From: Ridgeia piscesae
Lineage: Eukaryota; Annelida; Polychaeta; Sabellida; Siboglinidae
Direction: 5' to 3'
NCBI GenBank assembly: GCA_025642075.2
Contig: JAODUO010000061.1
Coordinates: 565,001 to 629,000, forward strand
DNA length: 64,000 bases
The notes under the pieces are model-generated. The model was not told the origin of the DNA, searched no databases, and saw only the letters and a list, made by a program, of their open reading frames with translations. Shown here piece by piece: positions 55,201 through 64,000 of this stretch; positions within the stretch are counted from its first letter, which is position 1; each line of letters begins with the position of its first letter. A program made the position numbers and the translations under genes.

Positions 55201-58200
55201 CCACCCTTTCTTTCCCTCTTTCGTGGCATTATCAATAAGAACAACCAGAACCCTTTCCTCTTTTCCTACTTGAACACAATTCCATATTTGTCAAAAAGAT
55301 TTCTCATCCAGTTAATGCCAACACACTGGTTAAATAAATGTAACATTTCATTAATCACGATATGTGACGAAGTATAAAACCCGTTCATCTGCAAATTGGA
55401 AAAATTAAAATAGTGCAATGAAAGACAATTTACATGAGCAATATACAATTTCTTAATGCAGTTAAATCACCTAAATGTTGATATGCAATAACTAAATAAA
55501 AGGCTGAGTACATTGTAGTTAATATAAACATGTATTAGTCTTAGACAGAAACTTTATTGACACATAGTGTTATTAAGACTAAATATCCCAATGAATTATC
55601 AATAATTGCTAAAAAAAAACAAATAGCCAATGAGAATGCTGGATGCCAAGAAGTCGTTCAATGTTGAATAAACGTAGTCTTGTGTCCTCAGGACTGGGCC
55701 AAGTGCTTCACACCACTCCTTGGCAGATCTGTTCAACTGAACACTACCATGACTTCTCTGTGAAGCATTCAGCCATGCTGCAATTAATACACAAAAACTA
55801 TTCTTATACAATTATCCACCACTGCCTATAGCCAGGCACTCATTCATACAGCTGAGTGAACTAGAGCAATGGAAAGTGAACATACATCATTAAAACCCGG
55901 GTTTTCTAAGTCGAGATTCCGTGTTCTAGCCACTGCGCCTGTGAGACACTGACCTTGTATGTTGAGTTGCCCCACGCAAGAACAAGATGCTGTCTCATTG
56001 GACGCCACACACAGGTAGAGACCAGTGTCCTCGGATGTTACAGCTTGTATGTCGAGACCGTAGGTGGCTCCATCAGAGTAGATACTGTAGTGCTCTGGGA
56101 CAAACAGGGTCTGACAGGTGAATGATGAATATAAGTATTCAGACAGGGAATCCACTAGCAATTTTTCCATAGATGTCTTTATATATTTATGGTTCCTGTC
56201 AACTAATGAACTCATAAAATAACAACAATGCAAACACACACGACAGCATTACAACCGTTAGTTACCCAGCCATATTTGATGGTTTTGTTGCCAACCAAAT
56301 AACCATCTGGTGAATCAAGATTTAGGTGAATAAAGATTAACAACTGTGTAAATATCGCATAAATTTAACTGCCCTGAATATAAATAAAACGTAATATTAA
56401 CAAATTATAGAAATAGTAAGAAGAAATACCATTAATAAAAATAAAAATCAATAAATTATGACAATATTAAAGAATGTATGCTAACAGGTTTCTGCTGTCG
56501 GATGTTGGTCAGCATGTCACACTCACCACTGCTTTTGATCTCCGTCCCATCCCTAAACCATTTCACCCATGGCTCTGGCTGACTGGTCACTTTGACGAAC
56601 AGCTTGGCTTCCTCTCCTGCCTTGACAGTGAGGTCAGCCAGAGGGACATCAAACACAAGGGCCTCAGCCTCATCCTTCCCCTCCGATACCTTCTCCTCCT
56701 TCACCTCTCCACTCTCCATCTTCTCTGTCTTGGACTCCTCCAGGACAACCACGGTCTCAACTTCTTCAGACGTTTCTTCCGACTTCTTCTGTGCAGTGAG
56801 TTCAATCACAACATTCGTTTCCTCCTCCGCCTTCTCCGATTTCTTCTTTTTCTTCTTCTTCTCTACCGAGACCTTCTCAGCTTTTTCCTCCACTACAACT
56901 TCTTCAGCTGCTGCCTTGTCGGAAGAAACCTCCTTCTTCTTATGTTTCTTCTTCTTCGAAGAATCCACAGCATCGTCCGTTGTTGCAGGTGCTGATTCTG
57001 ATGAGGTTTCTGTCGTGGTTTCTTTCTTCTCCTCTTTTGATGATGCAGCTTCTGGCTTCTCTTCCTTTGGGGCTTCTGAAACTGTGCTTGTTTCTCCCAG
57101 GTTCAGGGTCATTTCCATGGCTTCTGTGGCTTCTGCTGGCGTGGAAACATCTTCAACGTTGGTGACAGGTGCGTCAAAGGAGAATGTCGCTTCGGTCGTC
57201 TCCGATTCCATTGTCTCCTCTGGCTGTATCTCGGTCGTTATGGCAGCGGTGGTTTCTTCGACCACAGTTTCCTCTGGTTTCGCTTCTGGAAATGTAGCAA
57301 CAAATTACACCTCAATAAAACAGCAACATCACCTGTATGACTCTATTGCATGTCAGCATAACATCATTTATTCCCCACCAGCTTATACCCAATAATGGAG
57401 CTATAAATACAATGGCACCCTGTGGAAAGTCAAGTCACCCATCACTCAATAAGTGTAAGCAACAGCAACATACTAAATAACTACCCTTGTGTTTGATAGT
57501 GCATTGTCAGTTGGTAGATGAAAAACCTGTGGTCTGAGGGAGTAAATCAATATAGAGAGGTGATCAAACCTTGTCACATAGAAAGAGATTCTATTATACT
57601 GCCCTTACACCTCATCACATTGGAGGAGATTCTGTTACACTGCCCCCAAACCTCATCATATGGGAGGAGATTCTATTACACTGCCCCCAAACCTCTTTAC
57701 ATGGAATGAGATTATATTACACTGCCCACAAACCTCTTTACATGGAATGAGATTCTACTACACTGCCCACAAACCTCTTTACATGGAATGATATTCTATT
57801 ACACTGCCCACAAACCTCTTTACATGAAATGAGATTCTATTACACTGCCCACAAACCTTGTCACATGGGAGGAGATTCTATTACACTACCCCAAACCTCG
57901 TCACATGGGAGGAGATTCTATTACTCTACCCACAAACCTCGTCACATGGGAGGAGATTCTATTACACTGCCCACAAACCTCGTCACATGAGATTAGTTTC
58001 TATTACACTACCCCAAACCTCATCACATGGGAGGAGATTCTGTTACATTGCCCCCAAACCTTGTCACATGGGAGGAGATTCTATTACACTGCCCCCAAAC
58101 CTTGTCACATGGGAGATTCTATTACACTGCCCCCAAACCTCGTCACATGGGAGTAGATTCTATTACACTGCTCCCAAACCTCGTCACATGAGAGGAGATT

Positions 58201-61200
58201 CTATTACACTGCCCACAAACCTTGTCACATGGGAGATTATATTACACTGCCCCCAAACCTTGTCACATGAGAGGAGATTCTATTACACTACCCACAAACC
58301 TCATCACATGGGAGGAGATTACATTACATTACCCCGAAACCTCATCACATGGGAGGAGATTCTATTACAATACCCCGAATCATCGTCACATGGGAGATTT
58401 TATAACACTACCCTGAAACCTCATCATATGGCAGGAGATTCTATTACACTGCCCCCAAACCTCGACACATGGGAGGAGATTCTATTACACTACCCGAGAC
58501 ATCATCACATGGGAGGAGATACTGTTACACTACCCCCAAACATTGTCACATGGGAGGAGATTCTACATCACTACCCCCAAACATCGTCACATGGGAGGAG
58601 ATTCTATTACGTTGCCCCCAAACGTCGTCACATGGGACGAGATACTATTACACTATCCCCAAACATCGTCACATGGGAGGAGATTCTAGTAAACTGCCCC
58701 CAAACATTGTCACAAGGGAGAAGATTCTACATCACTACCCCCAAACCTCGTTACATGGGAGGAGATTCTACATCACTACCCCCAAACCTATTTGGCTTCA
58801 TTTGATATGTATGTATTGTAAAGAGCTACAAAAACAATTATTTGATTTATTTTAGAAATCAAATGTTTTTTTCACAAAAATCACATGATACGTTTTGCGT
58901 ATTGAATGGATTTATGTCAAGTGGATATAGCTTGTTTGCAAAATTTCTTTGCAGATACCTTCAAGTTTGATATCGATGTTTGCGTTGACATCTTCATGGG
59001 GTGCCTCAGTGACTCGGCATTCAATCTCCAGTGAGTCACCTTCAGCAATCACCTCCTCATGTGGCAGTTTCTTCACAAAGTATGGAGCTGTAAAACACAT
59101 ACATACAAATGTTGACATGTTGTCTCCTGACATAACAGCCAGGGGGTCGTTTCACTAAGATAAGGAGCTCTTACGGAAAACTCATCTTTAATTATATATT
59201 TTTTTAAATTAAATGATTGCTTTCAAAACATAACCATCCATACCGCCGTATTCGCAAGGAGACTATTTCCGTGACACACCAGTGACAATATCCTGCATGG
59301 TATTGAAATCTGGCAGGTATTCAAGTTCACTGTTAAGGATCAAAATTTATTTTTAAAGTGCAAAATCGGATTTAATAGGATTAGTAGTGGAGGAAATAGA
59401 AGATGGAAATCAACAAATGATGGCAACCTCACACCTGATGAAAAGGAATCAGAACAACAACATTAGAGATGTCCCTTAATGAGCCCTCTGAATAAAATGT
59501 GAAATTATGTGAATATCATCACTTTGATATGTGCAGTCATGGTACTACATGAACATGCACAGATCTATGAAATGCTCCAACATGCATAATGGCAACACTG
59601 CCGCACAAGTGACACAACTCTCCCTGGGAAACAATAATTACAACATAACTATTCATAATAAGGCAATTGTGTTGTTACTGTAATGGATTCAAGGGCACTA
59701 TGACAAGTATGCTTGTATCTGTGCACATAATTACACACATTTTAAAATGTACAACAATGACATTCTACACTAACAGACAACAATGATCCTATACCATTGC
59801 AGAATGGTCCTAAGATACAGGTCTATTACCCTATTTCTGTCTACTCGTACATGACATGCATGTTCACAATGTACTCTCACTCTCACAACATGACCCTACA
59901 ACTTGGCACAAATTACTGATCAAATAGTCTGCTTAACAAACTAGTAACTGGAAATTGCCTCCATCAAACATCATACTAATATCATTCAAAATGTTGCAAA
60001 ATTAAATATTAAGTTGCACTACAGTTTACACAATAAATTGCTTTAATTAGTTTCCATTTATTTCTAAGATAAAGGTATATTTGAACTTAGAAAAGATTTT
60101 CAAGTCAGTCATAAAGTATACTTCTACTCATCTTATTTCACAAACAATCGATACACACACTTGTGGCTGTTTGTCGTTTACAAACTACATGACAGCAATG
60201 CAATCTAGTCGACGAGACTAACTAACTATAGTCTACTGCTAACTATGTGCCAGCTAAAATACATACCATGTTTTATTTTATGCTTTGACTTTTTTTTACG
60301 ACGAACTACAGAAATGAAAACATACAAACAGATCACATTTTTATAATATTTGTATATCATGTAAGCACATACTATCTGAGATTATTTATAATTGGTTTAC
60401 AGTAGATAAAGGATTATATAAAATTATCCAAATAAATATACAGTTTACTTGTTTGGTGCAATTTTATATGACGCGATTACCCAGTGTTAATGTTTCCGAG
60501 TTCAAAGAAAATACTGGGAAGCTCTTGATATAGTCCAACATATTTCAGAAATGTTCCCTACATTGTTACTAATTCCTTAACATAGCAATGCTGTTTTGTT
60601 ATACAAACACTTACCGTCTGAGTCCAGCTTAGGTACAGAAATACCAGTCCGAATAATTTCCGTCATATCCCTGAAACAGATACACAGTTTTAGCTGGCCT
60701 TATCATTTTAGAACACATAGTATGAGTATATATATATATATATGCCAGATTTTGCTCTTTAAAATCAGTTTTGTTCCTTAATAGTAATCTTGTACACGGG
60801 AAACTGTCAACACCAGTATATGCCACTGGGACACTTCCGCCGGTGTCACAGAAATTATGTGTCATTGGTGATAATGGTGGCTTTTAGTATCTCTTAAAAC
60901 CGTATTTATAATACAGATGTGTTTTTCCAATTTTTTAAAATATTGTTTGGAATGTTACATTCAATGGAAAATGGATTTTAGATAATGCTTTGTTTTTATT
61001 TAATTTACTAAGTATGAGGAGTTATGTTGCATGTAAAATGTACTTGATCAGTTTTGTTTCCGATTCAAGATCAATCACGTCATTGGCTGGATTTTGTTAT
61101 GCAATAGATATGTCATAAGTCAACAGCATGGTACATAATGCATTTAGGCACGAAACATTTATATCTACTATTTAAAATTTATGTCACCACAATACCATTC

Positions 61201-63882
61201 TTAATATTCTTAATATAAAATTATGTGATTTCATGGTTTTGCGGATAAACACTTTAATTCTTCTTTCTGATGTACTTACTCGTCATCCGAGGTCCGGCGT
61301 GGAAGTAGATTGACCCAGCAACTGGACTGTGAGTGACCGACAACGTTCTCAGCCACGGCGATGTACTGACCAGAGTCAGTCTGGATGGTAGAACGAATCT
61401 CCATCATGTAGTGGTTGCCTTCCGTCACCACACGGTGGCGCTTGCTGTATGTTAGTTCTCGCACACCCTTGTGCCATTTCACTGCAGGAAATGAAGCATT
61501 GTTTACAGTACGAGCTATATTTGTGTTTCACACACACACATATTGAATATTGAAAAACTTCTGCCAGTCGCAGATTGTTTGGTAGACAGTTGCACATTAA
61601 CTCTAACACATACAAGCCAATCAAATTCATCATTACCGGAAATAAACTTACAAACACACGTGGGACACCCACATTCAGAGCATAACTGACCATATCTCAG
61701 ATTTTTAAGACCTTTTTTGCTCCTGATGTTTACACATCACACACAAAAACTACGAATGCATGAAACAGGGCAAAATGCTAGTGTGGAGGAAAACATGCAT
61801 GGCGGCTACCACAAAGAGATGTGTTTGATGACCTGAAATAAACTATAAGCACACATGTGACACCCATTTCAAAAACATAACTGATGACATATACAATTTT
61901 TGAAAACCTTTTTTTGCTCCTTCTTATTTTAACCTATCCAACACCCGTCCACCAATATTTCTACCCATGCACATTGTGTTTTAGCCATCGCAACGACAGG
62001 TGGACAGGTCTCTGTGTAAAGCTATGCCCAGCAAGTCAGCTGTAGTGATACGTACCGAGTGGCTTTGGGTCACCGTCAATAATGCAGTTGAGTGTGATTG
62101 GGTCGCCAATGTGCACAGACATCTCGGAGGGAATGGTCTGTATAAACCATGGCTTGGTTCCCTTCACGGGCTCGTCGTTCCCCTCCTCCCTCCGCAGCTG
62201 GGGCACGGGACTCACCTCCCTCTTCCAGTCCTCACTTGCTGCAGGCTCACCATGTTCTGGGTAAGGGAAAGGACTAACATCTCCACAGAAGTCAATAATA
62301 GTAATTAAAAAAAATTGAAATACTTAAATATGTAACTTTTTTTTAACCATAACTTCAGAGGCATGCACAATAAACTAGATTCATAAGAACATGTTATAAA
62401 TACAAACTCATCATAAATGCAAGGGAGAACAGAGAACGTAAGATGGCTGTTTTATTAAAAAGCAAGGGACTTCAGCATATTTAACCTGTATGAGAAAATT
62501 GATTGTAGGTCTTCGACCAAAATTACAGAAAAATCTTTTGTATCTTACTAGAGCCGGCACATATAAAATTGTGATAAAAACATGAAGCTTAGTACGAATA
62601 CAATAGTTGTGGAAGTCCTATAAATGACCTGTATCGAAACACATGAAATATGAAGTGGTTGAGCAAGGGGTTGTTACAGACCTACAGTGTGCAGTGTGGC
62701 TGCACTTTTGGCCTCGCCGGCCTTGTTCGAAGCCGTACAACAGTAGAGACCGAGGTCAGCTTTTTCTAGTTTCTTGATCACCAGTCGAGAGTTTCCCTTC
62801 TCGTCACTCACGATGTGGATTCTGTCCGACTCCTGGATCCGATTGTGGTCACGGAACCTGTGGGCAGTCACTCAGAGGGTGAGGATCAGTCAACAATATT
62901 ACACAGAAGTATAAATTTAATGCAATTAAAAGCAAGGCTTTCAAACTGGCTTAATTATAATAATACTTTACCTGCTCAGGAAATAATGTTATTATTAACA
63001 TTATTTCTCAAACAGCTCTGGAAATAATTGTGATTTCATAGTTTGGGCATTGAAAAAACAGTTTACCTTTATACTTGTTTCATGCACATATGGATTACAT
63101 ATGGATTACATCATTCATTGTTTGAGCATTTAGCCTGAAAAAACAGTCTATCTTTACATATGTATAAATGGACACATTTTTCATGCAAGTGTCACATATG
63201 CATTACATATATACGTGTCTATTTTATTTATAGTTTGTCAGGTTCCTTCAGTGAAGTATCATCTGGGGCACATAACTGGTTCACTTTCAAACCTTACTTT
63301 GGTCTATTAGAGATTAATATTTAGTAGTGTAAACAGTGGAAACCACCACCAAATCTAATCAGATGATTACAAATGGTCTTGTCAATTCATAAAACAGAAA
63401 ACCCATTGCACCAGATGCTATACCATATAGTACATGACACAATAAGTGATTATGTAACTTCAGAAATTATGTATGTTTCTATATATGCTAGGTCTAATTT
63501 AGTATAGCCAGTTAAAATAATTATTTGGGCCAGTTTATTGTTTTGCTCACTTCAGACATTGTACATTATTTTGTATATAGCATTAAGTTAGTCTAACATA
63601 TGTAGCTCACTTTTGTACAATGCCTGTATATGATTTGACCCAACATAAACAAAATAACCTTAGCCATACCTGGTATTTCGTAAACGAGGAGGTTTTGCAC
63701 TGTTAATGAATTTGTGTGAACTATTAGTTATTAGTAAAATTACCACGTAAATGAGGGAAGGGGTTTCCCAGCACAGCGGGCTTCCAAGGTGACTTTGTCT
63801 CCGAGAGAGGCAGTCTGGTTGCGCACCTCCACAATAAACCACGGCTTTCTTGTTGTCTCGGTCGTGTCGGTCCACGCTGACT
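49242..63882 (-). CDS. Gene model: muscle-type Ig I-set protein, C-terminal part
   Basis: Ten minus-strand exons join in phase with consensus splice sites: 63744-63882, 62682-62857, 62056-62256, 61280-61481, 60615-60670, 58959-59087, 56527-57285, 55954-56094, 54411-54513/53382-53554 (two exons) and 49242-49426 (counting these, eleven pieces of coding DNA). They give Ig, Ig, a short linker, half an Ig, a Lys/Glu-rich linker with Ig, Ig and an acidic tail with stop. Such I-set Ig chains with charged linkers are typical of titin, obscurin, twitchin and related sarcomere proteins. No kinase or Fn3 domain is in this part. The 5' end lies beyond the right edge. Confidence 0.85.
49427..51880 (-). 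other. Large last intron of the Ig gene, left part
   Basis: AT-rich with no exon that fits the Ig phases. Frames at 51225-51613 on both strands show no known motif. Confidence 0.4.
51887..51985 (+). repeat. Direct duplication of about 48 bp
   Basis: gctgcaaatgttttatagta through the following cagtatcgtgacttagt occurs twice in a row with one base change. Confidence 0.85.
52190..52302 (+). repeat. CT microsatellite
   Basis: Near-perfect (CT)n with two CC breaks; GA-rich in the Ig transcript intron. Confidence 0.97.
52420..52960 (+). repeat. Degenerate minisatellite, tgaagtgacag type
   Basis: Imperfect units combining gaagtgacaaatgtgaagtg and agctacatgacagttgtgaa recur about every 35-45 bp. 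Intronic. Confidence 0.7.
53091..53241. mobile_element. Small palindromic MITE-like element
   Basis: ttagctgtctctcacag at 53113 area is inverted at 53200-53216 as ctgtgagggacagctgaa; the match extends outward to about 38 bp on each side with a few mismatches. No coding sequence. Confidence 0.6.
53382..53554 (-). CDS. Last Ig domain, second-half exon
   Basis: 173 nt, phase 2 to 1. The acceptor GCCCTCAG gives G to complete the Trp codon, then S-K-D-G-Q-E-L-E, KNIEM, LVLREVKTTDAGDYSCRITG and ending LAVKG. The canonical D-A-G-D-Y-S-C motif is present. Choosing an AG farther upstream would create a stop. Confidence 0.88.
53555..54410 (-). other. Intron within the last Ig domain
   Basis: An ATT triplet run near 53883-53898; otherwise nothing recognised. 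Confidence 0.45.
54411..54513 (-). CDS. Last Ig domain, first-half exon
   Basis: 103 nt, phase 1 to 2. EAVSFKDTISACEVDEGKEA then KFVCHVTGQPKVT and the first two bases of the Trp codon, donor GTTAGT. The Cys of the B strand and the Trp after the split make a regular I-set core. Confidence 0.88.
54590..54825 (+). repeat. C/T-rich low-complexity tract
   Basis: Pyrimidine-rich sequence with many ctccct-type motifs in the intron; no regular period. Confidence 0.6.
54826..55112 (-). mobile_element. tRNA-derived SINE
   Basis: Minus-strand copy with tail cttatatagtgcagtatcca, body gacctgttcaatcaaacacc and a worn tRNA-like head near 55060-55110. Confidence 0.7.
55113..55639 (-). other. Intron stretch between two SINE copies
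   Basis: Nothing recognised. Confidence 0.4.
55640..55945 (-). mobile_element. tRNA-derived SINE next to an Ig exon
   Basis: Tail tcctcaggactgggccaag, body and a worn head ending about 10 bases from the donor of the exon at 55954, in the antisense-to-plus (same as gene) orientation. Confidence 0.72.
55954..56094 (-). CDS. Fourth Ig unit, second-half exon
   Basis: 141 nt, phase 1 to 1. Acceptor GTTTGTCCCAG, then E-H-Y-S-I-Y-S-D-G, LDIQAVTSEDTGLYLCVASN, ending LNIQG with a GTCAGT donor. Regular D-T-G-L-Y-L-C motif. Confidence 0.87.
56095..56526 (-). other. Intron within the fourth Ig unit
   Basis: AT-rich; nothing recognised. Confidence 0.5.
56527..57285 (-). CDS. Long Lys/Glu/Thr/Ser linker plus Ig first half
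   Basis: 759 nt, phase 1 to 1, about 252 residues. Residues 1-200 are low-complexity: Glu/Thr/Ser-rich, then two lysine blocks (KKKKHKKKE and EKKKKKKKSEKAEEE) and valine/glutamate stretches. The rest is Ig: FDVPLADLTVKAGEEAKLFV, QPEPWVKWFRDGTEIKSS. The usual B-strand Cys is V here. The linker resembles the charged spacers of giant sarcomere proteins. Donor GTGAGT, acceptor TTTCCAG. Confidence 0.87.
57286..57564 (-). other. Intron stretch
   Basis: Nothing recognised. Confidence 0.4.
57565..58795 (+). repeat. 40-41-bp minisatellite, about 30 copies
   Basis: Unit of the type ttacactgcccccaaacctc followed by gtcacatgggaggagattcta, with 36-41 bp length variants, fills most of the intron between the half-Ig exon (58959) and the linker exon (57285). 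Its long open frames shift between units and have no domain. Confidence 0.95.
58959..59087 (-). CDS. Orphan Ig first-half exon
   Basis: 129 nt, phase 1 to 1. APYFVKKLPHEEVIAEGDSL, then E-I-E-C-R-V-T-E-A-P and ending IDIKLEG. It has the A-B strands and Cys of an I-set domain, but no Trp and no second half; the next exon is the Lys/Glu linker. Either a shortened domain or one whose second exon was lost. Acceptor TTTTACAG, donor GTATCT. Confidence 0.82.
59088..60614 (-). other. Intron of the Ig gene
   Basis: About 1.5 kb, AT-rich; no exon or element recognised. Confidence 0.5.
60615..60670 (-). CDS. Short linker exon
   Basis: 56 nt, phase 2 to 1. Reads D-M-T-E-I-I-R-T-G-I-S-V-P-K-L-D-S-D-G. 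Splice sites (TTTCAG, GTAAGT) and phases fit both neighbours exactly. It links Ig2 to the orphan half-Ig. Confidence 0.8.
60671..61279 (-). other. Intron of the Ig gene
   Basis: A short TA run near 60728-60741; nothing else recognised. Confidence 0.5.
61280..61481 (-). CDS. Second Ig domain, second-half exon
   Basis: 202 nt, phase 1 to 2. V-K-W-H-K-G-V-R-E-L, RVVTEGNHYMMEIRSTIQT, DSGQYIAVAENVVGHSQSS, ending PRRTSDDE. The F-strand Cys of the usual D-x-G-x-Y-x-C motif is A, so this domain lacks the standard disulfide. Donor GTAAG, acceptor CCTGCAG. Confidence 0.88.
61482..62055 (-). other. Intron within the second Ig domain
   Basis: Contains two related copies of sequence (ataaacttacaaacacacgt near 61644 and ataaactataagcacacatg near 61839); otherwise nothing recognised. 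Confidence 0.45.
62056..62256 (-). CDS. Linker plus second Ig domain, first-half exon
   Basis: 201 nt, phase 1 to 1. A charged linker (EHGEPAASEDWKREVSPVPQ) leads into KGTKPWFIQTIPSEMSVHIG and DPITLNCIIDGDPKPL. Acceptor TACCCAG, donor GTACGT. The Leu-Val-Lys-Trp strand is completed by the exon at 61481. Confidence 0.88.
62257..62681 (-). other. Intron between Ig domains 1 and 2
   Basis: Nothing recognised. Confidence 0.5.
62682..62857 (-). CDS. First visible Ig domain, second-half exon
   Basis: 176 nt, phase 2 to 1. Completes the Trp codon, then F-R-D-H-N-R-I, SDRIHIVSDEKGNSRLVIKK, LEKADLGLYCCTASNKAGEA and ending LHTVG. Canonical L-Y-C-C-T-A-S-N-K-A-G I-set ending. Acceptor GCCCACAG, donor GTCTGT. 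Confidence 0.9.
62858..63743 (-). other. Intron within the first visible Ig domain
   Basis: AT-rich; two short copies of acatatggattacatatgga-like sequence near 63087-63110. Nothing else recognised. Confidence 0.5.
63744..63882 (-). CDS. First visible Ig domain, first-half exon
   Basis: 139 nt, phase 1 to 2. ESAWTDTTETTRKPWFIVEV, then NQTASLGDKVTLEARCAGKP and L-P-S-F-T with the first two bases of Trp, donor GTAATT, acceptor CCGTACAG. The preceding exons lie right of the window. Confidence 0.87.
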
Positions 63883-64000
63883 CTGTACGGGAGGTCATTC
63901 AAGGTCAAACAATGTTAGCACAATTGATATACTGTCATGGCATAATTAAAGCCATGTTATAAATATACACTGAATTCTTGATACAAGAATTCCCAATTAA

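Noticed and set aside
56474..57395. Ser/Phe-rich plus-strand frames of 173 and 267 residues
   Set aside because: Antisense shadows of the Lys/Glu-rich linker exon at 56527-57285.
57858..58805. 315-residue plus-strand repeat frame
   Set aside because: Minisatellite with units of 36-41 bp that change frame; intronic and antisense to the Ig gene.

Overview
This is a repeat-rich invertebrate nuclear DNA window. Genes are split into short exons with GT/AG introns, microsatellites and minisatellites fill many introns, and there are tRNA-derived SINEs and decayed LINEs. Protein families and SINE style fit a marine lophotrochozoan (a mollusc would suit), but the species cannot be named from sequence alone. 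No bacterial, viral, rRNA, tRNA-gene or CRISPR features were found.

Region 1 (about 1.1-43.2 kb, minus strand) is one giant secreted-type gene. A candidate signal-peptide exon (43146-43233) is followed by 17 tandem CUB domains; the last runs off the left edge. Every CUB is built from two exons: an N-half of 107-131 nt (phase 1 to 0) and a C-half of 217-244 nt (phase 0 to 1). Each pair can therefore be added or skipped without shifting frame. The domains fall into two classes. Type I C-halves mostly end SSVEG or a close variant; type II C-halves mostly end PIG or a close variant. The classes alternate, except for a run of six type II domains (CUB4-9). Within that run, 24.8-34.3 kb is a recent tandem duplication of roughly 2-2.3 kb units. 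Most C-halves carry an extra cysteine pair (C-x(2-5)-C-x-C-D), giving six-cysteine CUBs. Defects are confined to CUB7 (C-half unreadable), CUB13 (N-half frame broken), CUB9 and CUB13 (changed cysteine sets) and CUB14 (an odd cysteine).

Region 2 (43.2-49.2 kb) lies between genes. It holds a SINE, a pogo-like DNA transposon remnant, a foldback element of about 0.8 kb made of ACGTTG-rich subrepeats, and a LINE fragment.

Region 3 (49.2-63.9 kb, minus strand) is the 3' part of a second gene encoding a muscle-type Ig I-set protein of the titin/obscurin/twitchin kind. Ten coding exons join in phase: four complete Ig domains, one half Ig domain, a long Lys/Glu-rich linker and a Ser/Glu/Asp-rich C-terminus with a stop at 49242. 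The 5' part lies beyond the right edge.

The two genes are in tandem on the same strand and show no evident functional link. The most unusual feature is the CUB array: its intron repeats are placed and oriented non-randomly, and one minisatellite (7426-8420) is made of copied 3' splice sites plus the first codons of the adjacent exon.
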